A stretch of 64,000 nucleotides of DNA from CAWBAT01 sp963810905 (GTDB lineage: Bacteria; Acidobacteriota; Terriglobia; Versatilivoradales; Versatilivoraceae). The notes under the pieces were generated by a model. The model saw only the letters and a program-made list of their open reading frames with translations, was not told the origin of the DNA and did no database searches. The position numbers were made by a program, and so were the translations under genes. The stretch covers positions 806,001-870,000 of the forward strand of contig CAWEPG010000002.1 in assembly GCA_963810905.1 (NCBI GenBank). Reading direction: 5' to 3'. Below, in pieces: positions 53,380-61,698 of this stretch (positions are counted from its first letter, which is position 1; every line of letters begins with the position of its first letter).

Positions 53380-55317
53380 ATGATAGAAACCCGAAAAACC
53401 ATCTGCAACCGTGATTGTCCTGATGCCTGCAGCATTGTCGCGACTGTAGAAGACGGGATAGTGACCAAGATACGCGGAGACAAAGAGCATCCCGTCACAC
53501 GCGGGTTCCTCTGTTATCGGACCAGTCTCTTTCTCTCAACCCAATACTCTGCAGAGCGAATCAAAACGCCGCTCTTGCGCCATAACGGGAAATTCCATCC
53601 GATCACCTGGGATGAAGCATTGGATATGGCTGTCGATCGACTGGTGCGGATTCGAAACGAATCCGGACCCGCGGCGATTTTTCACTACCGCAGCGGCGGT
53701 TCGCTCGGCATGTTGAAACTTTTGTGCGACTACTTTTTCGAGCAGTTTGGCCCCGTGACGATCAAACGTGGCGATATCTGTTCCGGAGCGGGAGATGCTG
53801 CTCAGGAACTCGACTTCGGTGAAGAGGACAGTCATGACCTCTTTGACCTCCTTAATTCGAAAAATATTGTGCTCTGGGGGAAAAACGTCTTCACCTCTAG
53901 CCCTCACACCGTTCCAGTCCTCATGGAAGCCAAGGCGAAAGGCGCGAAACTGATCCTGATCGATCCCGTTTATCACAAGACAATCAATCTCTGCGAAAAA
54001 TTCATTCAGCCGCGTCCAGCCAGTGATTTCGCGTTGGCCATGGCCGTTGCGCAAATCCTTTTTCGTGAGGGGTGGACCGATCCTGAGGCGTCGAAGTACT
54101 GCGAGCACTTTGATGAATTTCGTAGACTATTTGCCCAGAAGACCGTAGGCGAATGGTGCGAAGAGGCCGATGTCGCTACGGAAGTAGCTCTGGATTTGGC
54201 CCGACGTCTGGGACTGGAAAGACCGACAGCCATTTTGGTGGGTTGGGGGATGGGTCGACGGAGAAATGGAGGCGCAATTGTTCGAGCTCTCGATGCACTC
54301 TCTTCGATCTCCGGTAATATTGGAATCCCAGGGGGAGGAGTTTCATTTTATTTCAAACGTCGTGGCGCATTCGACCTTTCTTGCGTTAAGGGGGCAGCGG
54401 TTGCGCCGCGAACAGTTTGTGAGCCGTTGTTTGGACCAGAAATTCTGAATATGAAAGATCCGCCGATCCGAGCGGTTTGGGTTACCGCCGGGAACCCGGT
54501 CGTAATGCTGCCCGAGTCGTGGACCACGTTCCAAGCCTTAAGTTCTAGGGAATTCATCGTTGTCGTGGATTCGTTCCTCACCGACACCGCACGGTTGGCC
54601 CATTTGGTTTTGCCTACAACAACCTTGTTAGAGGACGATGATTTGCTAGGCGCCTATGGCCACCACTGGATTGGGGCATCGACACCAGTAGTCAAACCTC
54701 CAGAAGGTGTCAAGAACGACCTAGAAATAATGCAGGGCTTAGCGGCGCGAGTGGGATTGAGCCACGTCATGGCTGGATCAGCACGGGAATGGAAACAGCG
54801 GATGATTGCCTCCAAGCTCGAACCGCGGGGAGTGACCCTAAAAATGCTTGAGCAAAGTGCCGTCCGCAACCCAATCCCTCCGAAAATTCTCTTCAAAGAC
54901 CGGCGCTTTCCTACCCCATCAGGCCGGGTCAACTTGATTACACAAAGCCCCGCTGCCAGTGAATCATCTCTTGAATTTCCTCTTTCCCTCATGTCAATTT
55001 CGACGGAGAAGTCTCAGTCATCACAATGGGCGATGAATCAAGATGGTTACGCCGTTGCCACAATTCATCCAGACACGGTACCCGAAATACCCGATGGAGA
55101 ACTGGCTCGCCTGGAGTCGGCCATTTCCTCGATTGTCGTTCGAATTCGCCACGATTCCAGGCAACGCCGGGACGTCGTCCTGATTCCTAAAGGGGGCCAC
55201 CTCCACGCGGGTCGCTGCCCTAATGCACTTCTGCGTGCCCGGACAACCGATATTGGTGAAGGGGGCGCCCTCTATGATGAACGCGTCAGAATCGTTCCAT
55301 TGCAAGAGGGTTGTTAA
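53380..55317 (+). CDS. Molybdopterin-dependent oxidoreductase, DMSO reductase family
   Basis: This enzyme of about 645 residues has an N-terminal 4Fe-4S motif with Cys9, Cys13, Cys17 and Cys45 (CNRDCPDAC, then GFLCYR). The molybdopterin fold follows: YRSGGSLGMLKLL, ICSGAGDAAQ, GKNVFTSSPH, ILVGWGMGRRRNGG, then the C-terminal molydop-binding beta domain. It belongs to the formate-dehydrogenase/nitrate-reductase-like group; substrate unknown. There is no Tat signal, so it is cytoplasmic. ATG 53380 is chosen over TTG 53338 because the iron-sulfur motif starts right after it. No partner subunit is adjacent. Confidence 0.87.
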   Translation: MIETRKTICNRDCPDACSIVATVEDGIVTKIRGDKEHPVTRGFLCYRTSLFLSTQYSAERIKTPLLRHNGKFHPITWDEALDMAVDRLVRIRNESGPAAIFHYRSGGSLGMLKLLCDYFFEQFGPVTIKRGDICSGAGDAAQELDFGEEDSHDLFDLLNSKNIVLWGKNVFTSSPHTVPVLMEAKAKGAKLILIDPVYHKTINLCEKFIQPRPASDFALAMAVAQILFREGWTDPEASKYCEHFDEFRRLFAQKTVGEWCEEADVATEVALDLARRLGLERPTAILVGWGMGRRRNGGAIVRALDALSSISGNIGIPGGGVSFYFKRRGAFDLSCVKGAAVAPRTVCEPLFGPEILNMKDPPIRAVWVTAGNPVVMLPESWTTFQALSSREFIVVVDSFLTDTARLAHLVLPTTTLLEDDDLLGAYGHHWIGASTPVVKPPEGVKNDLEIMQGLAARVGLSHVMAGSAREWKQRMIASKLEPRGVTLKMLEQSAVRNPIPPKILFKDRRFPTPSGRVNLITQSPAASESSLEFPLSLMSISTEKSQSSQWAMNQDGYAVATIHPDTVPEIPDGELARLESAISSIVVRIRHDSRQRRDVVLIPKGGHLHAGRCPNALLRARTTDIGEGGALYDERVRIVPLQEGC

Positions 55318-55372
55318 TACAAACCACTAAGTTTCGCGACGATTCTCCTAGATCAGGGCCACTCGTATCTGC

Positions 55373-55447
55373 ATTCCCAAGGGGAATCGGGAAGAGTCCC
55401 CCTTCGAAGGGGCTGAAGCCTTGAGAAGGCTTCAGGGAGATGTCCTC
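55373..55447. repeat. Palindromic dispersed repeat, CCCCTTCRAAGGGG family
   Basis: Nested palindromes ATTCCCAAGGGGAAT and TCCCCCTTCGAAGGGG are followed by GAAGCCTTGAGAAGGCTTC and GGGAGATGTCC. Related copies: 56724-56758, 61841-61880, 61937-61970 and 62041-62077. The 55373 copy carries an extra internal hairpin. Confidence 0.65.
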
Positions 55448-55589
55448 AGGTGTCGTGCGAAGCCTGCGCAGGGGGACAGACGGTGCCCACGCAAGCTCGC
55501 TCCACCCGTTACCCTGAGGGTTAAGCATATTGCGCATGTTTTGTTCTAGACACCAGGAGTGTCTGAAAGCCTCACTCCGAGCCAGTCTT

Positions 55590-55651
55590 CGGCCCTGAAG
55601 GGGCCAACGAAAGTAGCCCAGGGCAAGCGCGTTAGCGCGCCGCCCTGGGTA
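55590..55651. repeat. Composite hairpin repeat of the GCCCAGGGC...GCCCTGGGT type
   Basis: CGGCCCTGAAGGGGCC forms one hairpin and AGTAGCCCAGGGCAAGCGCG with TTAGCGCGCCGCCCTGGGT a second. From memory, near-identical units are common between genes in planctomycete and related genomes; I cannot check here. Confidence 0.6.
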
Positions 55652-55856
55652 GAGACATAACGACCAAGATGACCCCGCTCCCGTGGTCTTTAGGTCCAGT
55701 GAAACGCTTTCCCAGCGCGGGGGAGAGGGGATTGGGGAGTAGGGGATAGATATTTCTTGCACATTCCTTAATAGGGATCAAATATAGATTCGTTATTATT
55801 AATACGCTAAAGAACAAAAACCTTTGCGAGTCCCATCCCCCCTTATGGAGGCCTCT

Positions 55857-56705
55857 ATGCGAAAGCAGACTCTTCTGATTTGTCTCTGTTTCCTGATTTT
55901 TTTCTTTCTGCAACAAGCCACGCTGACAACGTCGCCTGGCGATGCAAATCTCCCCCCTTCTGAAGACAATGCTCACGCAGCCTTGGAAAAATCTCCCCGG
56001 CACGGTGAGTATGTAGATATCAAACTGCCTGGTAGCCAGACCTCTATTAGAACCTGGGTGGTCTATCCTGAGCGGAAAGAGAAGGCTCCCGTGGTGATTG
56101 TTATTCATGAAATTTTTGGACTAAGCGAGTGGATTCGCGCAGTCACAGATCAACTGGCCAAAGACGGATTTATTGGAGTGGCGCCCGACTTGATTTCCGG
56201 CAAAGGACCCGGAGGAGGCAATACCGATTCCGTCACCAGCCGAGATGAGTTGATCAAAATGGTTCGAGGGTTGACGCCCGATGAGACTCTCGCCCGGTTG
56301 AACGCGGTTTATGACTATGCGTTGAAAATCCCGGCTGGAAACAAGAAAATCGCAACCATCGGATTTTGTTGGGGTGGAGCCACCAGCTTTTTCTATGCCA
56401 CCCAACAGCCCGGGCTTTCAGCTGCAGTGGTTTACTACGGCACTTCTCCCGAAACCGCTGCTCTGGCCGGGATCAAAGCTCCCGTGTTGGGCTTGTATGG
56501 AGAGAATGACGCCAGGGTGAATGCCACCATCGATGCCGCCACTTCCGAGATGAAAAAACTGGGGAAGATTTATCAAGTCGAAATATTCAAAGGCGCCGGC
56601 CACGCCTTCTTGAGAGCCCAGTCGGCACAGGATGGGGCTAATTTAAAGGCAGCCGAATCGGCTTGGCCCCAGATGCTTGCTTTCATGCGCAAATACACGA
56701 GCTAG
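55857..56705 (+). CDS. Dienelactone hydrolase family protein, secreted
   Basis: This 282-residue alpha/beta hydrolase starts at ATG 55857, where GGAGG at 55846-55850 and a signal sequence (TLLICLCFLIFFFLQQATL) follow; the frame itself is open to a TTG at 55824. The dienelactone hydrolase nucleophile is Cys in GFCWGGATSF, the acid Asp is near GENDARVN, and the His is in GAGHAFLRAQS. PVVIVIHEIFGLSEWIRAVTDQLA is a typical start of the fold. It acts on carboxylic esters or lactones, but the substrate is unknown. Confidence 0.88.
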   Translation: MRKQTLLICLCFLIFFFLQQATLTTSPGDANLPPSEDNAHAALEKSPRHGEYVDIKLPGSQTSIRTWVVYPERKEKAPVVIVIHEIFGLSEWIRAVTDQLAKDGFIGVAPDLISGKGPGGGNTDSVTSRDELIKMVRGLTPDETLARLNAVYDYALKIPAGNKKIATIGFCWGGATSFFYATQQPGLSAAVVYYGTSPETAALAGIKAPVLGLYGENDARVNATIDAATSEMKKLGKIYQVEIFKGAGHAFLRAQSAQDGANLKAAESAWPQMLAFMRKYTS

Positions 56706-56723
56706 AGACAGGCCGCCAGGCAA

Positions 56724-56758
56724 CGATTCCCCCTTTGAAGGGGGTGTAGCTGGATGTC
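56724..56758. repeat. Palindromic dispersed repeat, copy after dienelactone hydrolase
   Basis: CGATTCCCCCTTTGAAGGGGG followed by TGTAGCTGGATGTC is the reverse complement of the 62041-62077 copy with few changes. It lies 19 bases after the hydrolase stop and might act as a terminator-like hairpin. Confidence 0.6.
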
Positions 56759-56796
56759 TTTGGGCCTCTAGTACCTTGGATGACAGAGCCAATAGA

Positions 56797-56842
56797 AATG
56801 ACATATAGGTAAATTTATGGTATGCTAGTTAATAATGACATA
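56797..56842 (+). promoter_or_regulatory. Candidate promoter and direct-repeat operator of vapBC
   Basis: TGACAT (56799-56804) and TATGCT (56821-56826) have a 16-bp spacing that suits a sigma-70 promoter. The sequence AATGACATA occurs at 56797-56805 and again at 56834-56842, flanking the -10, as expected for an antitoxin binding site. This is inference from position. Confidence 0.4.
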
Positions 56843-56861
56843 CTTAGGAGAGGTGACAGGC

Positions 56862-57110
56862 ATGGAGGACGTTCATAGCAAGATTTCTGAAGGTGGGCGC
56901 ATTGTGATCCCATCCGATTATCGGCGAGCTCTGGGGCTTAAAGTTGGCGACGAGGTGATCCTTCGTTTCGCCGATGGTCAGGTCCACATTCTAACGCGTG
57001 GCCAAGCTGTCAAGAGAGCGCAAGCTTTGGTAAGAAAGCACGTTTCTGAGAGGAAATCTCTGGTTCGAGAACTGATCCGGGAACGACGAGGCGAGGCAGC
57101 CAATGAGTGA
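56862..57110 (+). CDS. vapB: AbrB/MazE-type antitoxin of a VapBC module
   Basis: An 82-residue protein starts at ATG 56862, about ten bases after AGGAGAGG. The swapped-hairpin AbrB fold is visible: SKISEGGRIVIPSDYRRALGLKVGDEVILRF, here split as GGRIVIPSDYRRAL and GLKVGDEVIL, with a helical C-terminal tail (KRAQALVRKHVSE) that would bind the toxin. An upstream in-frame ATG at 56835 is less likely. It overlaps vapC by 8 bases. Confidence 0.85.
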   Translation: MEDVHSKISEGGRIVIPSDYRRALGLKVGDEVILRFADGQVHILTRGQAVKRAQALVRKHVSERKSLVRELIRERRGEAANE

Positions 57111-57486
57111 ATATGTCCTGGATGCTTCAGCTCTATTAACGATTCTAAATCAAGAACCCGGTAAGGAGCGCGTCGAGGCTATCCTGGGTCAGGCGACGGT
57201 TAGCACCGTTAACATAGCCGAAACCATTGGGAAATTATTGGATGCTGGCATGACCGCTGCGGATGCGAGAGCTAGCATGGAGTTGCTGCACCTGGAAGTA
57301 ATTGATTTTGACCTGGAAATGGCGCGGGTGGCAGGGTCTCTCAAGCAATCCACTAAGAAGCTGGGCCTCTCGTTGGGCGATCGATGCTGTCTGGCATTGG
57401 GGATAGTTCGCGGTAGCATTGTCGTGACTGCTGACCGTTTGTGGTCGAGACTCAGGGTGGGCATTCAGGTTGAAGTGCTGCGCTGA
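57103..57486 (+). CDS. vapC: PIN-domain toxin VapC
   Basis: This 127-residue PIN ribonuclease keeps the acidic active site: Asp7 (YVLDASAL), Glu40 (NIAETIGK), Asp93 (LGDRCCLA) and Asp111 (TADRLW). VapC toxins cleave RNA, often tRNA or rRNA, when free of antitoxin. Its start overlaps the antitoxin end by 8 bases, a normal VapBC arrangement. The frame is intact. The module stands between dispersed repeats, typical of mobile small operons. Confidence 0.9.
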   Translation: MSEYVLDASALLTILNQEPGKERVEAILGQATVSTVNIAETIGKLLDAGMTAADARASMELLHLEVIDFDLEMARVAGSLKQSTKKLGLSLGDRCCLALGIVRGSIVVTADRLWSRLRVGIQVEVLR

Positions 57487-57547
57487 CTCGGAAGAGAGCG
57501 TTTGTGGAAACCGTTAAAATGGTTTGCCGCCAATGCAGGTTTGCGTT

Positions 57548-57569
57548 ACCCCTCGATGAATCGAGGGGT
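57548..57569. repeat. 10-bp perfect palindrome with 2-base centre
   Basis: ACCCCTCGAT and ATCGAGGGGT flank a GA centre, followed by TAATG. With only a 2-base centre a hairpin is constrained, so it could be a cruciform or terminator-like stem for vapBC, or a protein-binding palindrome. Confidence 0.45.
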
Positions 57570-57733
57570 TAATGAAAGAGCGGACACTCCCGAGCACGCT
57601 TCGTGAACGCGCGGCGGAGCGTGCGTTCCACCCAAAAGAGGCAGCTCAATAAAAATCCCACTCGTCCGCTCCACCCAGTAAGGTTTGAGCTGTTCCTTCC
57701 GCCTGTCAATTCCGGTGCTCTGTTAGTTTATAC

Positions 57734-57757
57734 ACAGGCAAGGAGGCCTGTCGCCAC
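57734..57757. repeat. Dispersed repeat ACAGGC..GGCCTGT
   Basis: ACAGGCAAGGAGGCCTGTCG then CCAC resembles the hairpin at 44988-45009 and the CAGACATGT...GCCAC ends of the 43795 element. It overlaps no gene. Confidence 0.45.
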
Positions 57758-57770
57758 AATGTCTGGAACG

Positions 57771-59072
57771 TTACTCCAGCTCGGTCTGCCCAGGTACGGC
57801 GACGGGTGGAACGGGAAGATTTCCAAAAGTCAGATCCTTAGGCATCAAATCAATCTTAGAATTAAGGGCCTGCTCCCAGGTAACTGCTTTGCCGGTATAA
57901 GCAGACATCCGGCCCATAATAGCTGTCAGAGTGCTCTCAGCCACGTTTTTCAGCTCATTGATCGGCTTCCCACTGCGAATGCTGTCGATGAGATCGATAT
58001 GTTCCTGTAGGTAAGAATCCACTTCTTTATCCGTAAACTTCCAGTCTACTGCCCCTTTAATCACATATTGGTGGCGATCTTCAAATACGGCACTTCCCTT
58101 TGTGCCGACCACCGCTTCCGAAACGTTTTTCTCACAGCCTTCAATCTGGCGGGCCATACTCATTACGTGCACTCCCTTCGGGTACTCGTAATCGATGGCA
58201 AAGTGGTCAAAAATTTGGCCGTATTCGGGGCCGGTACGGACTTGTCTTCCACCCATGCCGACGGCCCGAACCGGATGACTTTGCGTTGCCCAATTGATGA
58301 CATCCAGATTGTGGACATGTTGTTCGACAATATGGTCCCCTGACAGCCACGTGAAATAAAGCCAATTTCTGAGCTGCCACTCCACATCGCTCCAGCTAGG
58401 CTGGCGATCTTTTTTCCAAAGCCCCCATTGATTCCAGTAGCAGCGCCCTGCCACAATGTCTCCGATCGCTCCTTCATGGATCAACTTCATGGCTTCTTTG
58501 TAACTCCTCTGGTGCCGGCGTTGAGTGCCTGCCGCAATGGATAGGCCTTTGGTCTTAGCTTCTTCATAAACTTCCAGGCAAGTCCGGATGCCAGGACCAT
58601 CCACGGCTACTGGTTTTTCTGTAAAGATGTTCTTCCCTGCCGCAACGGCAGCCTTAAGATGCAAGGGTCGAAAGCCGGGAGGGGTGGCAAGAATGACGTA
58701 GTTGATGTCACAAGCCAGAACTTTCTGATAGGCATCGAATCCCACAAAGCATCGGTCTGGAGGAAGGTCTACAGTGCTGGGATTTTTTTCCATGAGGAAC
58801 TTACGACCATCATTCAAGCGATCCTGAAAGAGTTCTCCCAGCGCTACTAACTTGACATTGGGCGCCGCATGCAGTGCCTGGTCGGCCGCACCTCGGCCGC
58901 GGCCTCCGCAGCCAATCAAGCCGACTCGAATCATGTCGCTTCCGGCCGCGTGCACTGCCGGCAAATCTCCTAAACGAGAGACAACTGAAGCTGCAAGCGC
59001 CGCAGCCGACGAATGCTTCAGAAATTCTCGACGGGAGGCAAGACTATCTGCACCTGTTTTGTTATTCTTCAT
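57771..59072 (-). CDS. Gfo/Idh/MocA family oxidoreductase, Tat-exported
   Basis: This 433-residue protein starts at ATG 59072 after AAGGAG. A twin-arginine signal is seen (SRREFLKHSS, then AAALAASVV). The Rossmann domain has VGLIGCGGRGRGAADQAL, the EKP motif FTEKPVAVDGPG binds substrate and cofactor, and GAVDWKFTDKE follows in the C-terminal domain. This is the common exported type of Planctomycetes and Acidobacteria, usually acting on modified sugars, often with DUF1080 proteins. An upstream in-frame extension to 59150 encodes a dispersed-repeat region and is rejected. Substrate unknown. Confidence 0.9.
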   Translation of the reverse strand: MKNNKTGADSLASRREFLKHSSAAALAASVVSRLGDLPAVHAAGSDMIRVGLIGCGGRGRGAADQALHAAPNVKLVALGELFQDRLNDGRKFLMEKNPSTVDLPPDRCFVGFDAYQKVLACDINYVILATPPGFRPLHLKAAVAAGKNIFTEKPVAVDGPGIRTCLEVYEEAKTKGLSIAAGTQRRHQRSYKEAMKLIHEGAIGDIVAGRCYWNQWGLWKKDRQPSWSDVEWQLRNWLYFTWLSGDHIVEQHVHNLDVINWATQSHPVRAVGMGGRQVRTGPEYGQIFDHFAIDYEYPKGVHVMSMARQIEGCEKNVSEAVVGTKGSAVFEDRHQYVIKGAVDWKFTDKEVDSYLQEHIDLIDSIRSGKPINELKNVAESTLTAIMGRMSAYTGKAVTWEQALNSKIDLMPKDLTFGNLPVPPVAVPGQTELE

Positions 59073-59123
59073 GATCTGTTTTCTCCTTTTAATCAAATGA
59101 GGATTGCAGAATATACTGACGAA

Positions 59124-59184
59124 CCCCTCACCCCCCAGCCCCTCTCCCACACGGGGAGAGGGGTGCCGAAGGCGAGGTGAGGGG
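59124..59184. repeat. Hairpin repeat CCCCTCACC...GGTGAGGGG
   Basis: CCCCTCACCCCCCAGCCCCT at the left and AGGCGAGGTGAGGGG at the right enclose an inner CCTCTCCC...GGGAGAGG stem. This general unit is widespread in bacterial intergenic regions. It lies just upstream of the Gfo/Idh/MocA gene. Confidence 0.65.
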
Positions 59185-59262
59185 CGAATTATAAAGCGAA
59201 GCGGCCTTTTAAGTAGTCACTATAATTCGCAGACATCGATAATTATGATTCAGAAATTCATT

Positions 59263-60309
59263 CTATTCCTTAGTCACTTTCGATTTTAATCCCTTCAAAT
59301 TCTCTTGCTCCTCCAAAGGCCGGACGACGCGAAAGCCCACAAAGGTCGCATTGGTATGCCACCAAATGCTTTTCGGCTGTTGCGGGTCGAGCATACTCCA
59401 ATCATCGTTGGAAGCCCGGCGGGCCGCCGACCGGAGCATGGATGCTTCATCATCCCAGGAACCACCTCGTACCACATGGGGGTATTGCCTCTCCGTTGGG
59501 ATAAAAACAGGAGAAATTACCGAACTACCTTCCTTGAATGTCGAGTAGAACTTCGGGTCATATTCATCCAGGACCCATTCGGCAGCATTTCCGTACATAT
59601 CGTATAAACCCCATGGGTTCGGCTTTCGCGTTCCAATCTTTTGAGGCTTGCCGCCCGAATTATCCACATACCAGGCATAATCTTTGAGGTTGGCTGGATT
59701 GTCCCCAAAAGAGTAAACAGATTGGGTGCCGGCGCGGCAGGCATATTCCCACTCCGCCTCCGTGGGTAGTCGATAGATTTTTCCCGTTTTTGCGGAGAGC
59801 CAGCGACAATACTCCATTGCCGCATGGTGCGTAATGCAAATGACCGGCTGACCCTCTCGACCCAAGCCAAAAGTCTCATCGGCATAGGGAGGCGTCGGAC
59901 GGGTCACAGCATCGGCAGATTTTTCGCTTTCTGGCTGTGAGTTCAAATCAACTCCTTGCTGCTTCTTTTTTTTAATGTCGAAACTGAAAGCAAAGAGGTC
60001 GTATTCGTTCCAGGTGACTTCGGTTGTGCTCATCCAGAAGGGACGGATGGTTACCTCGTGTTGAGGGACCTCATCCGGAAACCGCTTGGCCTCACTGGGA
60101 GGGCTGCCCATCGTAAAGGATCCACCCGGTATGGGGACCAGCTCGAATTTCACAGCGGTACCAGGGATGGTTTCGACATAAGGCTGCATTGACTTGGGAC
60201 TTTTTGAGTCCTCACCGTAAACGGCCAGCCCAGGGCGTTCGTTGGCTGCAGCAAAGAACAGGACAAAAATGACAAAAATAGTTCCCGAAATGAGAAAATG
60301 CAACTTCAT
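59263..60309 (-). CDS. SUMF1/formylglycine-generating-enzyme-domain protein
   Basis: This 348-residue protein has an N-terminal signal (TIFVIFVLFFAAA). The SUMF1 domain runs from about 60: IPGGSFTMGSPPSEA, TEVTWNEYDLF, the RLPTEAEWEYACRAGT core and the late VVRGGSWDDEASMLRSAAR. A catalytic Cys pair near the end of true sulfatase-activating enzymes is not visible, so it is probably one of the other secreted SUMF1 proteins. It could modify or bind an extracellular partner. It lies upstream of the Gfo/Idh/MocA gene on the same strand with a repeat between. Confidence 0.82.
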   Translation of the reverse strand: MKLHFLISGTIFVIFVLFFAAANERPGLAVYGEDSKSPKSMQPYVETIPGTAVKFELVPIPGGSFTMGSPPSEAKRFPDEVPQHEVTIRPFWMSTTEVTWNEYDLFAFSFDIKKKKQQGVDLNSQPESEKSADAVTRPTPPYADETFGLGREGQPVICITHHAAMEYCRWLSAKTGKIYRLPTEAEWEYACRAGTQSVYSFGDNPANLKDYAWYVDNSGGKPQKIGTRKPNPWGLYDMYGNAAEWVLDEYDPKFYSTFKEGSSVISPVFIPTERQYPHVVRGGSWDDEASMLRSAARRASNDDWSMLDPQQPKSIWWHTNATFVGFRVVRPLEEQENLKGLKSKVTKE

Positions 60310-60586
60310 CGGATGGGCTCCTTGCTACACAGTTTCATAAATACCATGGCCTTTCAGGTACGATGTTACAAAAGTCCGTGTTGTTGCTTTTCCCGCCGGT
60401 GAGATTTATGGCCGAATGGATGAAAGAGAGTACTGAAAAACAGATCTGCCGAAGCCTAATCAGGCATTGCGTCACTTCGAGCTGGTTCGATCAAACGTAA
60501 ATTCTAGCATCCACGAGTAACGCCTCAAAGAGAAACTTCGAGAGATGCAAATGAATTGTTGATTACCGTCGTGCGAGAGAACCCAT
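60310..60586. other. Divergent intergenic region
   Basis: These 277 bases separate the SUMF1 gene and ApbE and should hold promoters for both. Nothing distinctive is seen. Confidence 0.3.
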
Positions 60587-61698
60587 ATGATCTCAGCCGT
60601 TAGTTGGGTTTACAAAATGGATCGAATTTCTTTGAAGCAAGACGATCGCTCTTTGAATTTCAGACCTCCTCCTCTTCTGCGAGCATTTCGCTCACTCATG
60701 TCTTTTCTTTCCATTGGGTTGGCCATGACAATCAGCCCATTGGGCAATGAACATCAAACCCCTTTGAAGCGTTTTGAATTTACCGAGCCGATCATGGGAA
60801 CGACTGCCCGAATTGTGCTTTATGCGCCGGATGAGCAGCTGGCGTTGGAGGCTTCAAGGACCGCCTTCGAAAGAATGACGGCGTTGGAAAACATGCTGAG
60901 TGATTATCGCCCTGAGAGCGAATTGAACCAACTTTGCCGCGATGCATTGGGATCGCCTAAGCCTGTAAGCCCAGACTTGTTCGAGGTTCTGTGGGAAAGT
61001 CAGACTCTCGCAGAAAAAACCGGGGGGGCTTTTGACGTAACCGTGGGACCAGTCGTTCAGTTGTGGCGTCGAGCTAGAAGGCAAAAAGAATTGCCCACCC
61101 CTGATCGATTGGCAGAGGCCCGTAACTTGTGGGGCACCAGAAATTACAACTCGACTCACGGTCTCAAACAGCCCATCTTTCAATTCCTGGAATGAAATTG
61201 GATCTGGGTGGGATCGCCAAAGGCTATGCTGCCGACCAGGCTCTGAGAGCCCTTCAGAGTAAAGGGATTGAAATGGCTCTCGTGGGCATTGGAGGCGATA
61301 TTGCACTAGGTGCGCCCCCACCGGAGAAATCTGGTTGGCGTGTCGAGATCAACCCCGGCCCAGCCTTTAAAGCGAAACCATTTAAACCTTTGTTGTTGAG
61401 CCATGCAGGAGTTTCTACCTCGGGAGATGCCGAGCAATTTGTCGAGATTTCAGGCAAACGTTATTCCCACATTGTTGATCCCAGAACAGGCATGGCTTTG
61501 TTAGGCAATCGCAGTGTCACCATCGTCGCCACAAATGCGGCCGCATCAGATGCATTGGCCACCGCACTCTGCGTGATGGGACCGAAAGCTGGCCTGCGCT
61601 TTATTCAGTCGCAACCACGCACTGACGCCCTGTACCTGGAGGTTATTGATGGGAAAATTCGTTCCTATACCTCGAAGAGGTGGGGGCTCTTGAGGTGA
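60587..61698 (+). CDS. apbE: FAD:protein FMN transferase, one frameshift
   Basis: ApbE attaches FMN to threonine residues of periplasmic proteins such as NqrC or RnfG subunits. The reconstructed protein has about 370 residues, with a signal region near residues 38-55. The first frame has RFEFTEPIMGTTARIVLY, DYRPESELNQL and GGAFDVTVGPVVQLWRRA; the second has MKLDLGGIAKGYAADQALRAL, the GVSTSGDAEQF block and SHIVDPRTGMAL. One base appears missing at about 61124-61128 (AA or TT run). This is the only deletion-type break among the 15 indels counted. Start ATG 60587 or 60617 is undecided. Confidence 0.88.

Larger units (their letters stand above)
55318..55856. other. Intergenic region rich in dispersed repeats
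   Basis: About 540 bases with no gene. Two repeat types occupy 55373-55447 and 55590-55651, and both are palindromic. TGGAGG at 55845-55850 is the likely ribosome site for the next gene. Confidence 0.55.
57487..57770. other. Intergenic region with a hairpin and a dispersed repeat
   Basis: These 284 bases lie between vapC and the convergent Gfo/Idh/MocA gene. They include the palindrome at 57548-57569 and the repeat at 57734-57757. No gene is evident. Confidence 0.45.

Noticed and set aside
59073..59150. N-terminal extension of the Gfo/Idh/MocA gene
   Set aside because: It enters the CCCCTCACC repeat, and ATG 59072 has a good ribosome site and a Tat signal right after it.
13811..61128. A common +1 frameshift signal at all break sites
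   Set aside because: I compared the codon pairs at every break; they share no slippery sequence, stop context or downstream stem, so programmed frameshifting is not the default reading.
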